A stretch of 64,000 nucleotides of DNA. It comes from Eunapius fragilis (lineage: Eukaryota > Porifera > Demospongiae > Spongillida > Spongillidae). The position numbers were made by a program, and so were the translations under genes. Shown piece after piece: positions 1-12,110 of the stretch (positions are counted from its first letter, which is position 1; each line of letters begins with the position of its first letter). The DNA is taken from positions 9,008,775 to 9,072,774 of the forward strand of contig OY811972.1 in assembly GCA_963681505.1 (NCBI GenBank), in the 5' to 3' direction. The notes beneath the pieces were generated by a model. That model saw nothing but the letters and a program-made list of their open reading frames with translations. It was not told where the DNA came from and made no database searches.

Positions 1-1350
1 ATGTAGTATTGTATGATTATTACAATACATCGTGTGGTTCACCAAGTGTGTTGAATGATTCATGCAATTAAGGCTAAGTTCACCAATTGCACAAAAATTA
101 TTGGCTCAATGGTTACAAATAATATATATTGGTAACACACACTTTGCACAATTCTTAACCACGGCAAAAATCAATCCAATAGGTTTTTAACTACTTGTTC
201 ACAGTTGTGAAATTATTTGTACATATTGAACACACAATGGTGTCTAGACATGTATGTTCAATATCTAGACAATTTTTTAATAAGCCTCCATACATGTACT
301 TGGTGAACATACACAAATACAATTATTGGTGAACACAGCCTAAATATTCCATTCTGAGCGTTCACCGATTATGGAATAGGCTGTGCTCCCAGTTTGAAGA
401 ATGTGATATTTTAATTTGACTGTGGACTATGGTTCAAACATTGTGTTAAATCATTGTGTGTGTGTGTGTGTGTATGTTAATGTCAGTTATGTACATTTGT
501 ACAATTATTAATTACTAGGCACTGTTCAACAATTGTGTAACATCACCACAGTCCATGTGTACACTAATTTTTAGGCTGTGGACCCCAATAATTAAATCTA
601 CAAGTCTTCTAAGTACAGCAGTTGTGGACAATTATTATCAGGCTGTTTTGCATGTGTTCATCAATTGTAACAACTATAATGTGCTTGGGTTCACCAATTA
701 TGGAGACTTCACTGATTGTGGAAAATTATTGGGCCAATGTTCACAAATTGTGTGTATGTAATTATTAGGCTGTGTTCACCAACAGTGTATTGTACAATTA
801 TTACAATAAATTGTGTGGTTCACCAATTGTGTTAATGCTAAGTTCTCCAGTTGTGGAAAATTATTGCTTCTACATGTACATGGTGTGATTACAAATTATA
901 TGCTATTGGTGAACCCACAGTTTACATAATTGTTAACCACAAGTACAAGTTAGTTAACCCAATAGGTTTTGAACCGAATATGCTTAATGGAAAATGATAA
1001 ACCTACACATGTAATACAGATTAGTGAATTTAGTCTCATCTATACATGTACTTGGTGAACACTCACAAATACAACTTGTGAACTACATGTACATGTATTG
1101 GTGAACATATACATATCTGCTGCTGTGTATCGTATAATAACTTTGGAATTTGATTATCGAACAAACTAATTATGTGGGTGTGTTCACCAATTCCAATGCA
1201 TCACATGTAGACTGTGCTAATCATTTTTTCCCAAATTCTGTAAAATAGCATTAACCCTTCACTACAATGTAGGGTCACCAAATCTGCATAATAAAGGCAC
1301 ATGTACATGTATGTTCATCAATTGCACGTAATATTAGTTGACCAATATTT
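1..1350. repeat. AT-rich dispersed repeat, TTCACCAATTGTG family (copy 1)
   Basis: This is gene-free AT-rich DNA built from variants of the word TTCACCAATTGTG and its complement, spaced tens of bases apart. Long stretches recur almost word for word at about 32.85-33.8, 42.8-43.4 and 44.2-45.2 kb, for example the block around the sequence AACTATAATGTGCTTGGGTT. Short GT microsatellites and ACATGT palindromes are interspersed. I see no credible coding exon; the 68-residue ORF here recurs only because the repeat recurs. Confidence 0.7.
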
Positions 1351-4300
1351 ATCCAACCAGGGGATGTGTTATATGCTAAATATAACCACCAGAGCACAAA
1401 GGGATACTTATCAAAAAACTGACATTTAGACAATTATATTAATTAGGTATATGGGGTGAATATCTCTCTACTGAGGATGGTAGCTTGGGTCATCGAAAGT
1501 AGAAGAATTGTTCCAGGTTTAAACTTAATAATCAATATTAAAACAATCATCATTTGATTTTGATGAAGTATCATTTATTTCTGAATTGCACTCACCAAAA
1601 TAGTCTCGTAGACCAGACAGACCTACATCGTAATTCAGCGATGAAGTTGGGTGTGGCCCGACTAGGCACAGCGATCGATATACTTTACTGGCTCAGCTCA
1701 CCAAGTGTGTAGCGTTATTGGGCCTACAGTATGTTTACCAAATGTGTACAACTATTAGTCCCGTGTTCTCCAGTGAGTTGCGTGAAAATATCAGACAGTC
1801 GACTCAAACTCAATAATCCTTTATAGCTATGGCGGATGTACCAGGAAGCATGCAGGAAGACAGGCACAAACAACACACAATATTAGCGCCAAGAGGTCTT
1901 ACGTACCTGCAATGGAATCCCGTCCTTTAGGAAGCACTCCCGCTGTTAAAGAGCTCCATCAATAGAGTAAACAGCTGCAGATCCCTGTCTAATTAATAAT
2001 GATATTATTAACTGCATGCAAGACAAAAATTATAGGCCTAGCATTTTGGGTCATTAGATGTAACTGCTCCCGTCACATGCCTTACATTGGTACCAGCATC
2101 CATTCGCACGCCAGGTCAGCCATACACTCCACATAGAATACATGCCAACACCAACAGCATAACTCCAATCTAGACTGTCTACGTAATCCAAACCCCTTCC
2201 TCTTTCCCACAGCCTGCTTCACCTCTCCACAGCAAGCTTCCTGCTGTCTCGCACTGCGTTCCACCTTAACCAACACACAACTACTCGTACATCACACACA
2301 AGAGCAGTGGGCATTAAAAAACCTATCTAACTATATTCAGAGCAGGTGAGCCCACACCTGACCCCCCCCCCCCCGTGGAAAAACCTTCTAATGGAAACAT
2401 TCCACCATCTGAGGCAAAAACCTTTACTGACTAAACTGCTCACAGACAACGCATACAAACACCTACAAACATCTGCTTTCATCAGCTCCGCCTCCGTCAG
2501 CTTACACCGGTCAAGGATCCACAGGGAAAAAACGCGTGGAATTTTACAGAGGATTTTTAAATCTTCTGAAAAATCATTGCGTGATCTTACATAGAAAATC
2601 TGACGCGTGTGATTTGTGTATGATTCTCTGTAATATCACACAATGATTCCAAAATGATTCCATGTGTTTTTTCCCTGTCATCACCTTGTTTGGGGCTCAA
2701 ACATCACAAGAAAACTGCCAGTAACGACGTGCGTTAGAATGCCTAGAATGACTCACTAACTCCCTTCACTCCCTTACCTACCCTCTGTCACGTGTGGCAA
2801 CACCTTCTAGCCAATCACCATTCCAAGCCATATTTTAGACAGGAGCTTATTTCCTGTCTAATTCAATCCTTTCAACTGACAGGAAATATATCATGCATGT
2901 ACCTTGTAATTCTTTGTGGCAAGCTTAAGCCATGCAGTAACTCGTGAATTCGAAGTGAGTTGTTGATGGCCTGGTTCGTTATCTTTTACGCTATCGTAAA
3001 TGCGTTGAGACTTAATTCTGAGTCATCGTTTTGATACACACTTCAGCATAAGTGTGTACGTAGTCGTAGCTAGATTATAATCAATGGAGTCATAAGTTAG
3101 TGTCATTGTGTACGTAGCTGGATGAAGTCACGGTCTCACTGTCGTCACTAGAGAAGTGAATCACGCCCTATAATAATTGCTGGATCAATAGAACATCAAC
3201 AGAACATCTTTAATAGCCATCCTGGCCACGAAGCTTCTGCCTAGTTGGGCGTAGCCCGACCTTCGCGTATTGGCGTATTTCAGCCAATACGCGAAAGTGG
3301 GGCTACGCCCAACTATATCTAGCTCCTGTCTTCATGACCGCTTTTAATATACGTCTTAAAATTGTTTATTAAAGTGTTAATTTTACCGTCATCAACACAA
3401 AATGAATTTGGGATCACAATCTGTTTTTTTAAATTTTTTTAATTATATGATGAATCATTCTAAATTCAACACGGCATACCATTTTTGTACCATGCATGCT
3501 GAGAGGATCTGGCACTATGTGGAGCCAGTTAACTTATGTTGTGTATCTTAGTAGTTGTAGATAGTAAGGGTGTAAAATGGAAGGGAACATGGTTGCGAGA
3601 AACATAAATGAGTATGTAGCACGTGTAAATGATAATTTATCATGCAAATAATGCTAGTAGTCTTTTATCTTTAAAGTTTAAATTTTAAGTCCTGTACTTT
3701 AAAAGGGGGTCATCCATTTATGAGGTCAATGTTTCAGTGCAGGAAAGCATGTTCTATAATAACAAAGTGAATTTAACGCTCATCTTGCCAATAGAGAAAC
3801 CCACAAGTGCATCATTGTTGGCCGCAGTACCTTTACATACAAAAGTCTTGAGAGATTGGTTGACCTCAGTCCTGGTCTTGAGAAATTCGTCATGGTTTTA
3901 AGGATGTGCTATTGTATCAACTGAGCACATCCACTTCAGAAAGGTATATAATTGAGCACTAATACACATAGTGTATTACGCTCATGACAGGTAGCAGCCA
4001 CATGAGGTATTATCAGATGAGGATGGAAGGCAGTGATGAAGGAAGCTGACCAACAATGTTATATGTGCAATTGTTCTGGTAGGGAAAAGGGAGTAGTGCC
4101 ATGCATGTGGATGTGCACACTACACAGGACTATACGTATTTATATATTGTTTTGTATTTATCAAAGTATAAATTATCAACCTGCATGTGGATGCATACAT
4201 GAATTTTCTCCCCTAGCTTGGCATTGGTGCTGTGTGCTCAAATGACTATAGAGGCAGGCACACGGCCCATATGCATCAAGGAGCAGCTAGGATAGATTTA

Positions 4301-4380
4301 GGTGTATTTGAATGGGCAGATGAAAAAACAATGCTTACTTGACATATCTATGCTCTAATGATTAGCTGGAGATAATGTTG
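1100..4380. other. 3' flank of gene copy A, part of the segmental duplication
   Basis: No gene is recognised here. The segment is collinear with about 46,770-49,080: the stretch starting TATCTGCTGCTGTGTATCG near 1,115 returns near 46,770, the block at 3,720-3,900 returns at 48,650-48,840, and the block at 4,260-4,620 returns at 49,000-49,360. Indels separate the copies; the hairpin at 3,244 is in A and I do not see it in B. The block at 3,720-3,900 is better conserved than its surroundings in the plus direction, but I do not recognise a protein in any frame. Confidence 0.6.
3244..3313. repeat. Short hairpin MITE with TA flanks
   Basis: A near-perfect 70-bp inverted repeat. The left arm begins GTTGGGCGTAGCCC and the right arm ends GGGCTACGCCCAAC, with an inner pair TTCGCGTATTGGC / GCCAATACGCGAA around a short loop. 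The element is bounded by TA on both sides, as expected for a Tc1/mariner-type target duplication. The corresponding part of duplicate B (about 48,020-48,050) does not contain it. Confidence 0.6.
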
Positions 4381-4702
4381 GCTCCAATACAGAATGCTCC
4401 AGTAGGTAGTCTGGTAGCACACAGATGACATTAATATAAATCCTGGTAGGTAATTCCCATACATTGGCACCATGGTTACATGCCACAGACCACACTTTTG
4501 CCCATATGTGTACAAAACATCATTATATGTAAATACATGTACATTGTAATACATCATCATCATACATACATGTACATACATCAGTTGAACTATTTATAGC
4601 TACAAATGTACTAACAGTCTAAGCTAGAACACCATATCACACAACACTCCAACACTACACTACCTCCATGCTACAAACACACTATTGCTACCTGTAAATA
4701 TG

Positions 4703-4971
4703 CTATAGTCTATACAATGTCTTTAATTGTTCAGCCAGGACCACATGGTCACAGGATGAGAGGGCATCAATCAGCTTCTTCCAGGAGCATGACATGTCTG
4801 ATTCCAACCAGAACTGAACCAGGTCATATCTGCAATCTGCAACTTGTCCACCATTATTAATATCAATTTCTTTTATCTTTGCAGGGCTAATATGTAGTTG
4901 GATTCCCAGTGACTTCCATTCCACCACTTCTTTAAGAGCACTGAGTATATTTTTAAGATTAAAAGCGAGAT
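4703..4971 (-). CDS. Copy A terminal exon: Death domain
   Basis: The exon follows acceptor TTTCTTTAG at 4,972-4,973 and ends in TAG. Joined in phase 1 to the previous exon it encodes about 89 residues. Hallmarks of a Death fold are visible: the helix-1 region LKEVVEWKSLGIQL, then KIKEID, the FWLES segment (the family has a Trp near here), and a final helix ending in LYRL. It closes the ROCO gene. Copy B (49437-49705) has the same length with a handful of substitutions. Confidence 0.75.
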
Positions 4972-5090
4972 CTAAAGAAAGGAAAATATCCAAGTTAACT
5001 ACATGTAATAATGTGTTACAACATCATACACCAACCAAGGTAAATACCAAACACATAAGTAACCACGGTACATAATGTGAGGTAACGCAC

Positions 5091-7106
5091 CATTTGAATA
5101 TTTTCTTTCCTCTGCAATCCATACAGTGAGATTAGAGGTAAGGTCCATGTCGGTAGAACAGCTGGTACATGATGCCAGGTTAGGGTCACTATCATATGGT
5201 GTGGCCACACCTTTGCAAGATTTATTAGAACAGGCAAAGCCATCTTTGAGGAGCTTCAAACTATGATAACGGAGAACATCACTACATTTTTTAATACCAT
5301 CATATATCAGCATTCGTATTCTGGGACAGGCTGTGGGAACGTCTCGTGCAGAATCAAGGTGCACCTCTATGAATAACGAGGAATCAATAATGGTGAATTG
5401 GGCTGGAAACTTTCTACATTTGAAAGACACGCAGTTCCTATAAAGACAAACTGGTACTTTATTCACCTCTAAAACTGAACATTCTGTCTGAATGGAAGAA
5501 ACCAAGCAACTGAACAATCCAAATGGAACAAGATCATTTTGGAGGTGCAATAGGAGAGGTTGTGCTGATGCATTATGTCGTCTGATGCTCTCAGGACTAA
5601 GAGGGTCCAAAAGAGCTGGCATCAAGTAGTCACCACCTTCCAATGGAACCATAATGAAGAGGTGGCACATGAGGGCAGTGAAATGCTCTACATTAAATAC
5701 ATCATCCAAAAAATGCTTCTCGAAGCGATTAACATAAAGAAAATCTGTGCTGACAATACCATGGTCCCTGAACTTAGAGCACCATGCATTCTTTACACCA
5801 GCAATGCCCAACACTTCACCTCCAGCCAGCTCATGTTTACACTGGACTAGGTCTGAGATTATGTTTAGGATAACTTGGGGATCACAGAACACTATGTTGC
5901 GAAGAGAGGGTACATTATGGTACTATAGCAACAGGTTATATTTGACCATGTGCAGGAGAGCTGCTTCTAGGGCTTGCTCATCCATACCTAAGCTCCGTGC
6001 CAGCTGAAGACATCTATGAAGGCTGATAACACCTCTTACAGCTGTGTGCTTTATCTGCATCTCTAGACCAAACCACTTTATAGGCAGGGAAGGAGTGGCT
6101 TCATCATTGCAGTGATCTACTATTGCATGCCTTAGCTCACCAGCTACCTTTTGGTCATAGGAATCAGGGTTTGCACCATTTATATCCCAGATTACGTCCA
6201 CACCATTCTTGCATATCAGGTACTCTGAATTCACCATTTGCTTGATGACATCACCTTTTCCCCCCTTCGTCTCAGAACACTTATCCTCCTCATCGCGGTG
6301 AGTTCCTATTACAAACAAATGAGGACGGAAATCTCTGGCATGTGCAGCTCTCACACACTGCTCCAACACCTGCTTGTGGGAAGATGGAGACTTGTACGGA
6401 TTTCCTACTGGTTGACTGTCCTTTCCGTAGAAATAGATCATAGGGCAGTGGTTGAGACTTTCAGAAAGGTTTATAGCATAGAGAACAACAGAAACATCTT
6501 GAACAAAGACTGGTAAGAGCTCAAGAAACTGGGGCTGACCACCACTGTCAATGAACTGGACCAATCTAACGTTTAACACTTTCTTACTGCTTATATTTTT
6601 GAATGCTTCTATGAATAGACTATCTACTTCTCCAGTAGCTGGGTTATCAAACACGTCACGGTCACTATGATGCTCTGCTTCCAATGGTTCTAGGGTAGAT
6701 GGTTTAGGAGCTGTCTTAGCTGGTTGAGAACTTTTATTAGTGAGGTTCTGTGAAGCCATTGGAAGTGATGGAGGTTGAGGTATCTGGGTTTTTATAGGTG
6801 TAGGCTTCATATGGTATGCACTTGCAAGGACCTGCATCAGCTTAGCCTCATCAATAACCTCCCACCTACCTGGATCATTCTCATCCACACCTGCTAGTAT
6901 GGACTTGACAGAGCCAACAAATGCCTGTACTGGGTTATCTGCCAGTCCTGTGCTAACACGACCGGTGGATTTATCATTACCATCTGGTAGGAGGAGCCTC
7001 TTGAGGTGGGTCTTCCCCACACCTGCTATCCCAAGCACCAGGCATTTGATAATCGATATATTTACTGAACCTTCCTTCATAGCTTCTTCATACAATGTTG
7101 TTGCCT
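5091..7106 (-). pseudogene. Copy A Roc-COR exon with in-frame TAG
   Basis: This is a single 2,016-nt exon, with acceptor CTCTATTAG and donor ATG|GTGCGT, in phase 1 at both ends. It encodes a Roc-like GTPase with P-loop GIAGVGKT, G3 motif DSGGQ and G4-like GTHRD, then a COR-like region. A putative zinc-binding cluster near the end has Cys-x4-Cys and Cys-x2-Cys pairs. A proline/serine-rich insert lies between the P-loop and G3. A TAG at 5923-5925 interrupts the frame about 394 residues into the exon, early in the COR-like region; the frame then stays open to the donor. By eye about a dozen residues differ from copy B over 672 codons, so the break looks recent. Confidence 0.8.
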
Positions 7107-8039
7107 CTAATAGAGATAGAAAATCATATTTACACAAAAGCAACACATTTGAAGATCAATATTTAATCATCACTGCATGGGATTATGTGTCTCTTTTCAT
7201 CAGATCTTAAGTGTGTTTGGTCCAATAATACCTCACAGTTGCCACTTCATAAGGGTGGTAAGGGTTGTTACATTTTATGTACTTAGAAAGTACTCATTAA
7301 TTAAATTACCATATATTTGACACACTTAAGGATATTTCAGTAAATATGAGCCACATGCCTGGGTTTACAGAATTGAGTTTTGAAAGCCTTTTTATAATAG
7401 ACATCCAGTCCTTGGTATATTGTAACAACTGGCCCTATGCCCTGCTGGGAGAACCATTCCTATCATGTCACCATAATGCTTTGCTCAGCTGGAATAGATA
7501 TTAATGCACTACACAGCATACCCATGTATTGTTCATTATGCAACTCAAATTTTTTATATATGAGATAATGTAGTTGCATCATGTACAACAGTTAAAATTG
7601 TAGCCACCCCACCAGCCCAATGACGAATGCACATGTAGGGAGATGGTCATCACACTGGTTGGTTGTCATCATTGCAACAATAAAAATTAATCAAATTTAG
7701 CTAATGATAATGTGCACCCAAGTTTTAAAATTTCATCCCACTAAGTGACCAGTGATGGTCCTCCCTATCAAGTGTGAAATGGTACACTTCCCTCTTACAT
7801 TACCCAAACTAAGCAGAGTTACAAACAAATAACTCAAAGGTAAAATACAAAGACAACTGGTCTGACCCATCAGAAGCCAACATATTTAGAGTCAGCTGAG
7901 TCACTTCTCAATGCAAAAAAGAAGTGTTTGCTACATGTACATGTACTGTACAAGTAACAGGACTACAGTGTACATATACATAAAACTAAGCTCCAATGCA
8001 ATATACAGGTCTAAACAACAGGTGACATGGACAGCTCAC

Positions 8040-8322
8040 CAGCAAGCTGCTTTTTCTGCTGATCAAGAGCACTTTTATCAGCCATGACATAAATGGGACT
8101 TCCCCCACTCCAAGGTGTCAGTGGTCTTAGGGATACCTTCACACACTGACCATACAGGTCCACCAAACCATACACACCCATGGGGACAGTGCAGGGAAGT
8201 GTGACCATGTGGGCACCATTAATGAAGAGGTGCAAGGTACCAGAGTTTGTGTACAGCAGTCCAACTGTGTCCCCAACCTTTAGGTCATGGAAATCGATTT
8301 CATCAGGCAGTTGATCCACTTC
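8040..8322 (-). CDS. Copy A NHR exon 3 (C-terminal part of Neuralized repeat)
   Basis: A 283-nt exon with acceptor ATCACCAG and donor CTG|GTGAGC, entering in phase 0 and leaving in phase 1. Residues such as VGLLYTNSGTLHLFINGA and GVYGLVDLYGQCVKVS match the end of the Neuralized homology repeat, a beta-sandwich that binds protein partners in Neuralized-type ubiquitin ligases. The tail is a charged linker leading into the Roc exon. The intron to the Roc exon (7107-8039) shows nothing recognisable. Confidence 0.8.
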
Positions 8323-8644
8323 CTGGTGATATTAATACATACTGTATGTAAGTGAACAATACATGTAGGATAGTTGAGTATCCAGTAACATTTACATTTT
8401 AATGATGTATATTTATCGTTGAAATGACACACACATGGATAAAAATAGTACCAAGCACATGTACATGAGCGGCAGCTAGTGAATAGTTTGATTCACATTC
8501 AGTGACATGTACATGTACATGTACATACAGTATACATACATACGCTAATCAATGAGACGTACAATTTAATACAATGGCGACATGGACTACTATACAGCAC
8601 ACACAACAGATGTACACATGTACATGAACTAAACAGTGTCATAC

Positions 8645-8821
8645 CTGCCCTCCAACATACAGAGCTAAGGATGATTTGTCATTAACTGATGATGTCACAA
8701 TAAAACTTTGTCCCAACAACTGCTTTACATTGTCCACAGAAACCACCTGTGCTGTACTTTGTGTAGTGACTCCAATGGACAGAGAGCCACTCCATTTGGA
8801 GTCCACCTCCATAATCTCCAC
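8645..8821 (-). CDS. Copy A NHR exon 2
   Basis: A 177-nt phase-0 exon between acceptor CATCAATAG and donor CAG|GTATGA. It encodes 59 residues including the NHR signature KWSGSLSIGVTTQS. Joined to its neighbours it continues the Neuralized homology repeat without a break in frame. Copy B (53659-53835) has the same length and nearly the same residues. Confidence 0.8.
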
Positions 8822-9262
8822 CTATTGATGCGTAACCAGTATGCATTGTATAATATAAATTGCATGAAATATGCACACATTCAAATGCACTTGCAGTGTT
8901 AGCAATTGCCAGAATTGCATGTATACATCTGTATACATGATGTACTAGAAAGGCACCAACATGATAAAATAAAGCCACACAAAATCAGATATACTGTACC
9001 AACAAATAAGGTATTTCCCCCCACAAACCAAGAATAGTAAACATGTATGAGTGCATATATATATATATACAGACATGTGAAATGAACACTATAATATGCA
9101 CAGTATAATTCAATGTCATCCCAAGGTCAATTGTATACCCAGGTGTATAATCTAAAGCAGCCAAGATAACATGCACGAAAGTCACAACACTCACAACTGA
9201 GGCACCACATGTCAGTGAGGGACAACAGTATGTAGTGACAATGTCTAAACCTGTCATCTCAC

Positions 9263-9398
9263 CTGAAAGATGACATCACTAGGAAGAGGAGCAGAAGTAA
9301 TCACAATGCCTCTTGAGTTGTTATTAAATCTGCAGGCCACTTGTCCTCCAAGTTCAAGTCTGATATTGTCACCATGTGTGGAGGCAAATGTGACCAAC
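9263..9398 (-). CDS. Copy A NHR exon 1
   Basis: A 136-nt exon with acceptor CTCTCAATAG and donor CAG|GTGAGA. It opens the Neuralized homology repeat with LVTFASTHGDNIRL and GIVITSAPLPSDVIFQ, equivalent to the canonical F-H-x-x-x-G-x-N-I-R-L start. Its first base completes a codon split with the 26-nt micro-exon upstream, which is what fixes the micro-exon assignment. Confidence 0.8.
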
Positions 9399-9491
9399 CT
9401 ATTGAGAGGGAATATTGGAGGGGAGAGAGAGGGGAGGAGATAGAGTGGAGTGTGAAGGATCATGAATACATTTGGTGGTACAAATGTTTAC

Positions 9492-9517
9492 TCTTTGTGT
9501 TCCACTGGCTGCTTTAT
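9492..9517 (-). CDS. Copy A 26-nt micro-exon
   Basis: This tiny exon sits between acceptor CTGTTTACAG and donor AGA|GTAAAC and encodes IKQPVEHK plus two bases of a split Glu codon. It is needed for the frame: the 42-nt exon upstream ends in phase 0 and the NHR exon downstream starts in phase 2. It is conserved at 54495-54520 in copy B. It lies outside the NHR core and probably only links it to the ankyrin region. Confidence 0.6.
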
Positions 9518-9880
9518 CTGTAAACAGACAAATATACATTTCATAATGACATGTACTCCAGACCAAACACATAAAAATCATATACATGTACCTTGGAAGC
9601 ATACATCTCCTAATTCAAAAGCAACAACAGTGCTCCTCCTCATACTTGTAGTATCCTGACCTCTTATCAAGATTACCTGTAGCTCCCACCACTATTAATA
9701 TTGTTATGAATTAGCAGTGTGTTGCAACTATTTGATTGTCTGTGTACTTGCATGTACATGTACATGTATTGTACTGCAGGGTGGTCCATTAAACCTTTGG
9801 TGTGTTGCCTTGGTGACCTACATGCATACTGCACTGACTATTACCTCATCCCCAGACCACACATAACCCATGCTACTCAC

Positions 9881-9922
9881 CTCTGAAGGCTTCAGGTTAT
9901 TCTGTTCAGTTAGGTCATCATC
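9881..9922 (-). CDS. Copy A 42-nt linker exon
   Basis: A phase-0 exon of 14 codons (DDDLTEQNNLKPSE) between acceptor TACTTCAG and a consensus donor GAG|GTGAGT. It is acidic and looks like a flexible linker between the ankyrin repeats and the NHR domain. In copy B (54880-54921) the third residue is Gly instead of Asp. Confidence 0.65.
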
Positions 9923-10624
9923 CTGAAGTAGTACATGGGAACATGTACATCATTGATGGTATACAACAACACATGCAACATTTGGTGATCATGGAAACAC
10001 TACATGTATATCATCAGATGTCTTTATTTTATCATCAGTGCTATATTGACAAAACTTGGATTTAATAGCATATGATTTCAAAATGGATTTTATTTTCTTA
10101 TGTCTCTGCGTTAAATCATAGCCAAATACATAATTACGTACATACCATACAATAACACACATACACTATAATTCAAGGGCTATGGCAGACAAATCATGGG
10201 CCTGCAAAGTCTGAGCATTTTGCCTCATTAACATAACCAACAAATGGCAATTTACAGCTCATGAAATGAAGTTAATGAAGGTTGATGGTTGTCTGCAGCA
10301 GACAACTAGTACTTTTCAGACTTCTTATTGAAATCAGTTATGTTAGACGTACACACACAAGCAAGTAATTACATGTAAACAAGGGTTATGCAAAAGCACC
10401 TCACAGTACAATGTGGTCAACAGTGATACAGTTATAGATGATACATGTTGGTCTGGCAAAATGTACATAGCAAATTATCAAGCATACATGTAGTTACGGA
10501 ATTATGACATCATAAAATGGTTGATATTATAGGGATTATTTAGCTTGACACACCTGAGTACCAAACATCACACCAGCACACACATTAGGTGTCTATGTAC
10601 ATGTACATGCACACCTAACCTAAC

Positions 10625-10705
10625 CTTGCTCATGTTAAGCTTCAGTAGTTCAATTATTTCCTTGTGACCCATCTTCACTGCTATGTCCAGGGGTGTGCTC
10701 CCATC
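10625..10705 (-). CDS. Copy A last ankyrin-repeat exon
   Basis: An 81-nt phase-0 exon with acceptor GTCTTCAG and donor AAG|GTTAGG. It encodes a shortened ankyrin repeat with the TPLDIAVKMGHKEIIELL core (consensus TPLH-A---GH-E-V-LLL) and then SK into the linker exon. It caps the ankyrin stack. The same exon is at 55655-55735 in copy B. Confidence 0.75.
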
Positions 10706-11126
10706 CTGAAGACCATACATGTACATGTACATGAGTGATATACATGTACTCATGCATGTCATCATGTGTGAATGGATATCAATACACCTGCATTTCTGCT
10801 AATGCTGAACAAAAAGATGTGTCTTTAATTACATGTACTTAAATTCTTTTCTTGAGTTCAAACACGTACATGTACAACACAATATGATATTGTAAAGGAC
10901 TGAAAGAATAACAATAGTTCACAAGACCAAACAATAAAGAAAATTACGTTACCCATAGTAACCACATACATGTACATGTGTCTCCTGAGGTTACAGGAGT
11001 CTAACAATGTAAATTTGAATACACCTAAATTGTGGCAAAAAAAATATTGAGACCACATCTCTTGTGGAATAAATCTCTATTCAAGGTCCATACAGTGTAC
11101 ATGATGTAACCATAAAAATATACATA

Positions 11127-11813
11127 TACATAGTTTGGCTTCGTGTGGTTTAAAAAATAACTGGTTATCACATCGGTAGGGTAAAAATAATCCGTGCGTC
11201 ATCGTCTTTATAGCGTTCTCCCACATGCGCTTTAATTTAAACTGCTTAAATTCATGGTTTTACATTAACTATTTGAAGCCTCGGCTTGTATTTCTTGCAC
11301 GCAAAGGATACAAGGCGCCAACAATTTGCAAAATGCTGAAAGAGGAGAAACTTTCTTGTACGCGGGAAAACGTGTATCTCTTTCTTAAGAGGTATATTTA
11401 TTGGGAAACAAAATCGCTTGACAGCTGAAATCGAAGCGCTGTCACAAGCGCTTCAATTTCAGCCATCGCTTTGGATAATCGACCGGAACCTTGTTTTCAA
11501 CCAATGGATTGTAATGTTGAAGAACAAATGTACGCTGACGATGAAACTACAGCGCACTGTTGCTTTCTCGAGACTTTTGAAGCAACATCTTCTCGACTTA
11601 ACGAGCTCCGCTAGTGTACTTATTAAAACAAAGTTGCATGCGCAAGCTGATGACATTCCGCTAAATTTTTACACTATTATTAACACATGAAGGTGCCGTC
11701 GGCTACGTCTTAGGAATAGTTTTTGAATAGTTTCATTCGATCGTACTGCATAGTGCAACCATCGTAGTACAAAGACGAACTGTGATGTTTATTTTGGCCG
11801 ATACACTGCACAG
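11127..11813 (+). mobile_element. Decayed Tc1-like transposon, present only in copy A
   Basis: Copy B passes directly from the equivalent of 11,126 to that of 11,814 (about 56,035-56,041), so this segment looks like an insertion in A; the exact ends are uncertain and I could not define TIRs. It carries the transposase fragment annotated separately. It sits in the intron between the last ankyrin exon and the ankyrin exon at 12.0 kb, in the opposite orientation to the host gene. Confidence 0.55.
11225..11650 (+). pseudogene. Tc1/mariner-type transposase N-terminal fragment
   Basis: The first frame contains YLKPRLVFLARKGYKAPTI followed by a second helix and LFLKRY, which is the paired-like helix-turn-helix DNA-binding region of Tc1-like transposases. 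After frame changes the downstream DNA encodes LTAEIEAL and then VEEQMYADDETTAH, the linker that follows this domain in the family. The DDE catalytic domain is absent and stops interrupt the frames, so this is a dead relic. Confidence 0.65.
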
Positions 11814-12008
11814 TAGGTCCAACAATGAATGTGTCACTAAGATTACATAATTTTACAATACAGGAAGTGTGTAAAAATTTCAAAGGTAACCATACTACAT
11901 CAATATACATGAACATGTATCCTGCAACATGTCCACTAACTCCCTACCTCACTAAATACCTCCATACGCTCATTAGTTCACACCCCGTCACATCTAAACA
12001 TTACATAC

Positions 12009-12110
12009 ATCAGATCTTGCTATATTCACATCAGCACCAGCTCCCAAAAAGGTCTGTACTACATCATGATGACCCTCCTGACTTGCTATATACAGTGGAG
12101 TTGCATTGGT
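12009..12110 (-). CDS. Copy A ankyrin exon (type I)
   Basis: A 102-nt phase-0 exon with acceptor TTCTTACCAG and donor GAT|GTATGT. It encodes one ankyrin repeat, with core ATPLYIASQEGHHDVVQ and then GAGADVNIA. The intron sequence that follows to about 12,360 is the same as beside every other type I exon. This exon differs from its sisters by a Phe in the LLG segment. Confidence 0.7.

Noticed and set aside
2346-2594. ORF of 82 codons near 2.35-2.59 kb
   Set aside because: No domain, starts in a poly-C tract, and the B duplicate does not preserve it.
4033-4245. ORF of 70 codons at 4.03 kb
   Set aside because: Cysteine- and methionine-rich by composition only, with no splice signals or homologue in B.
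5575-7210. Plus-strand ORFs opposite the Roc-COR exon (also at 50.3-52.1 kb)
   Set aside because: They are antisense shadows of a minus-strand exon with clear domain motifs.
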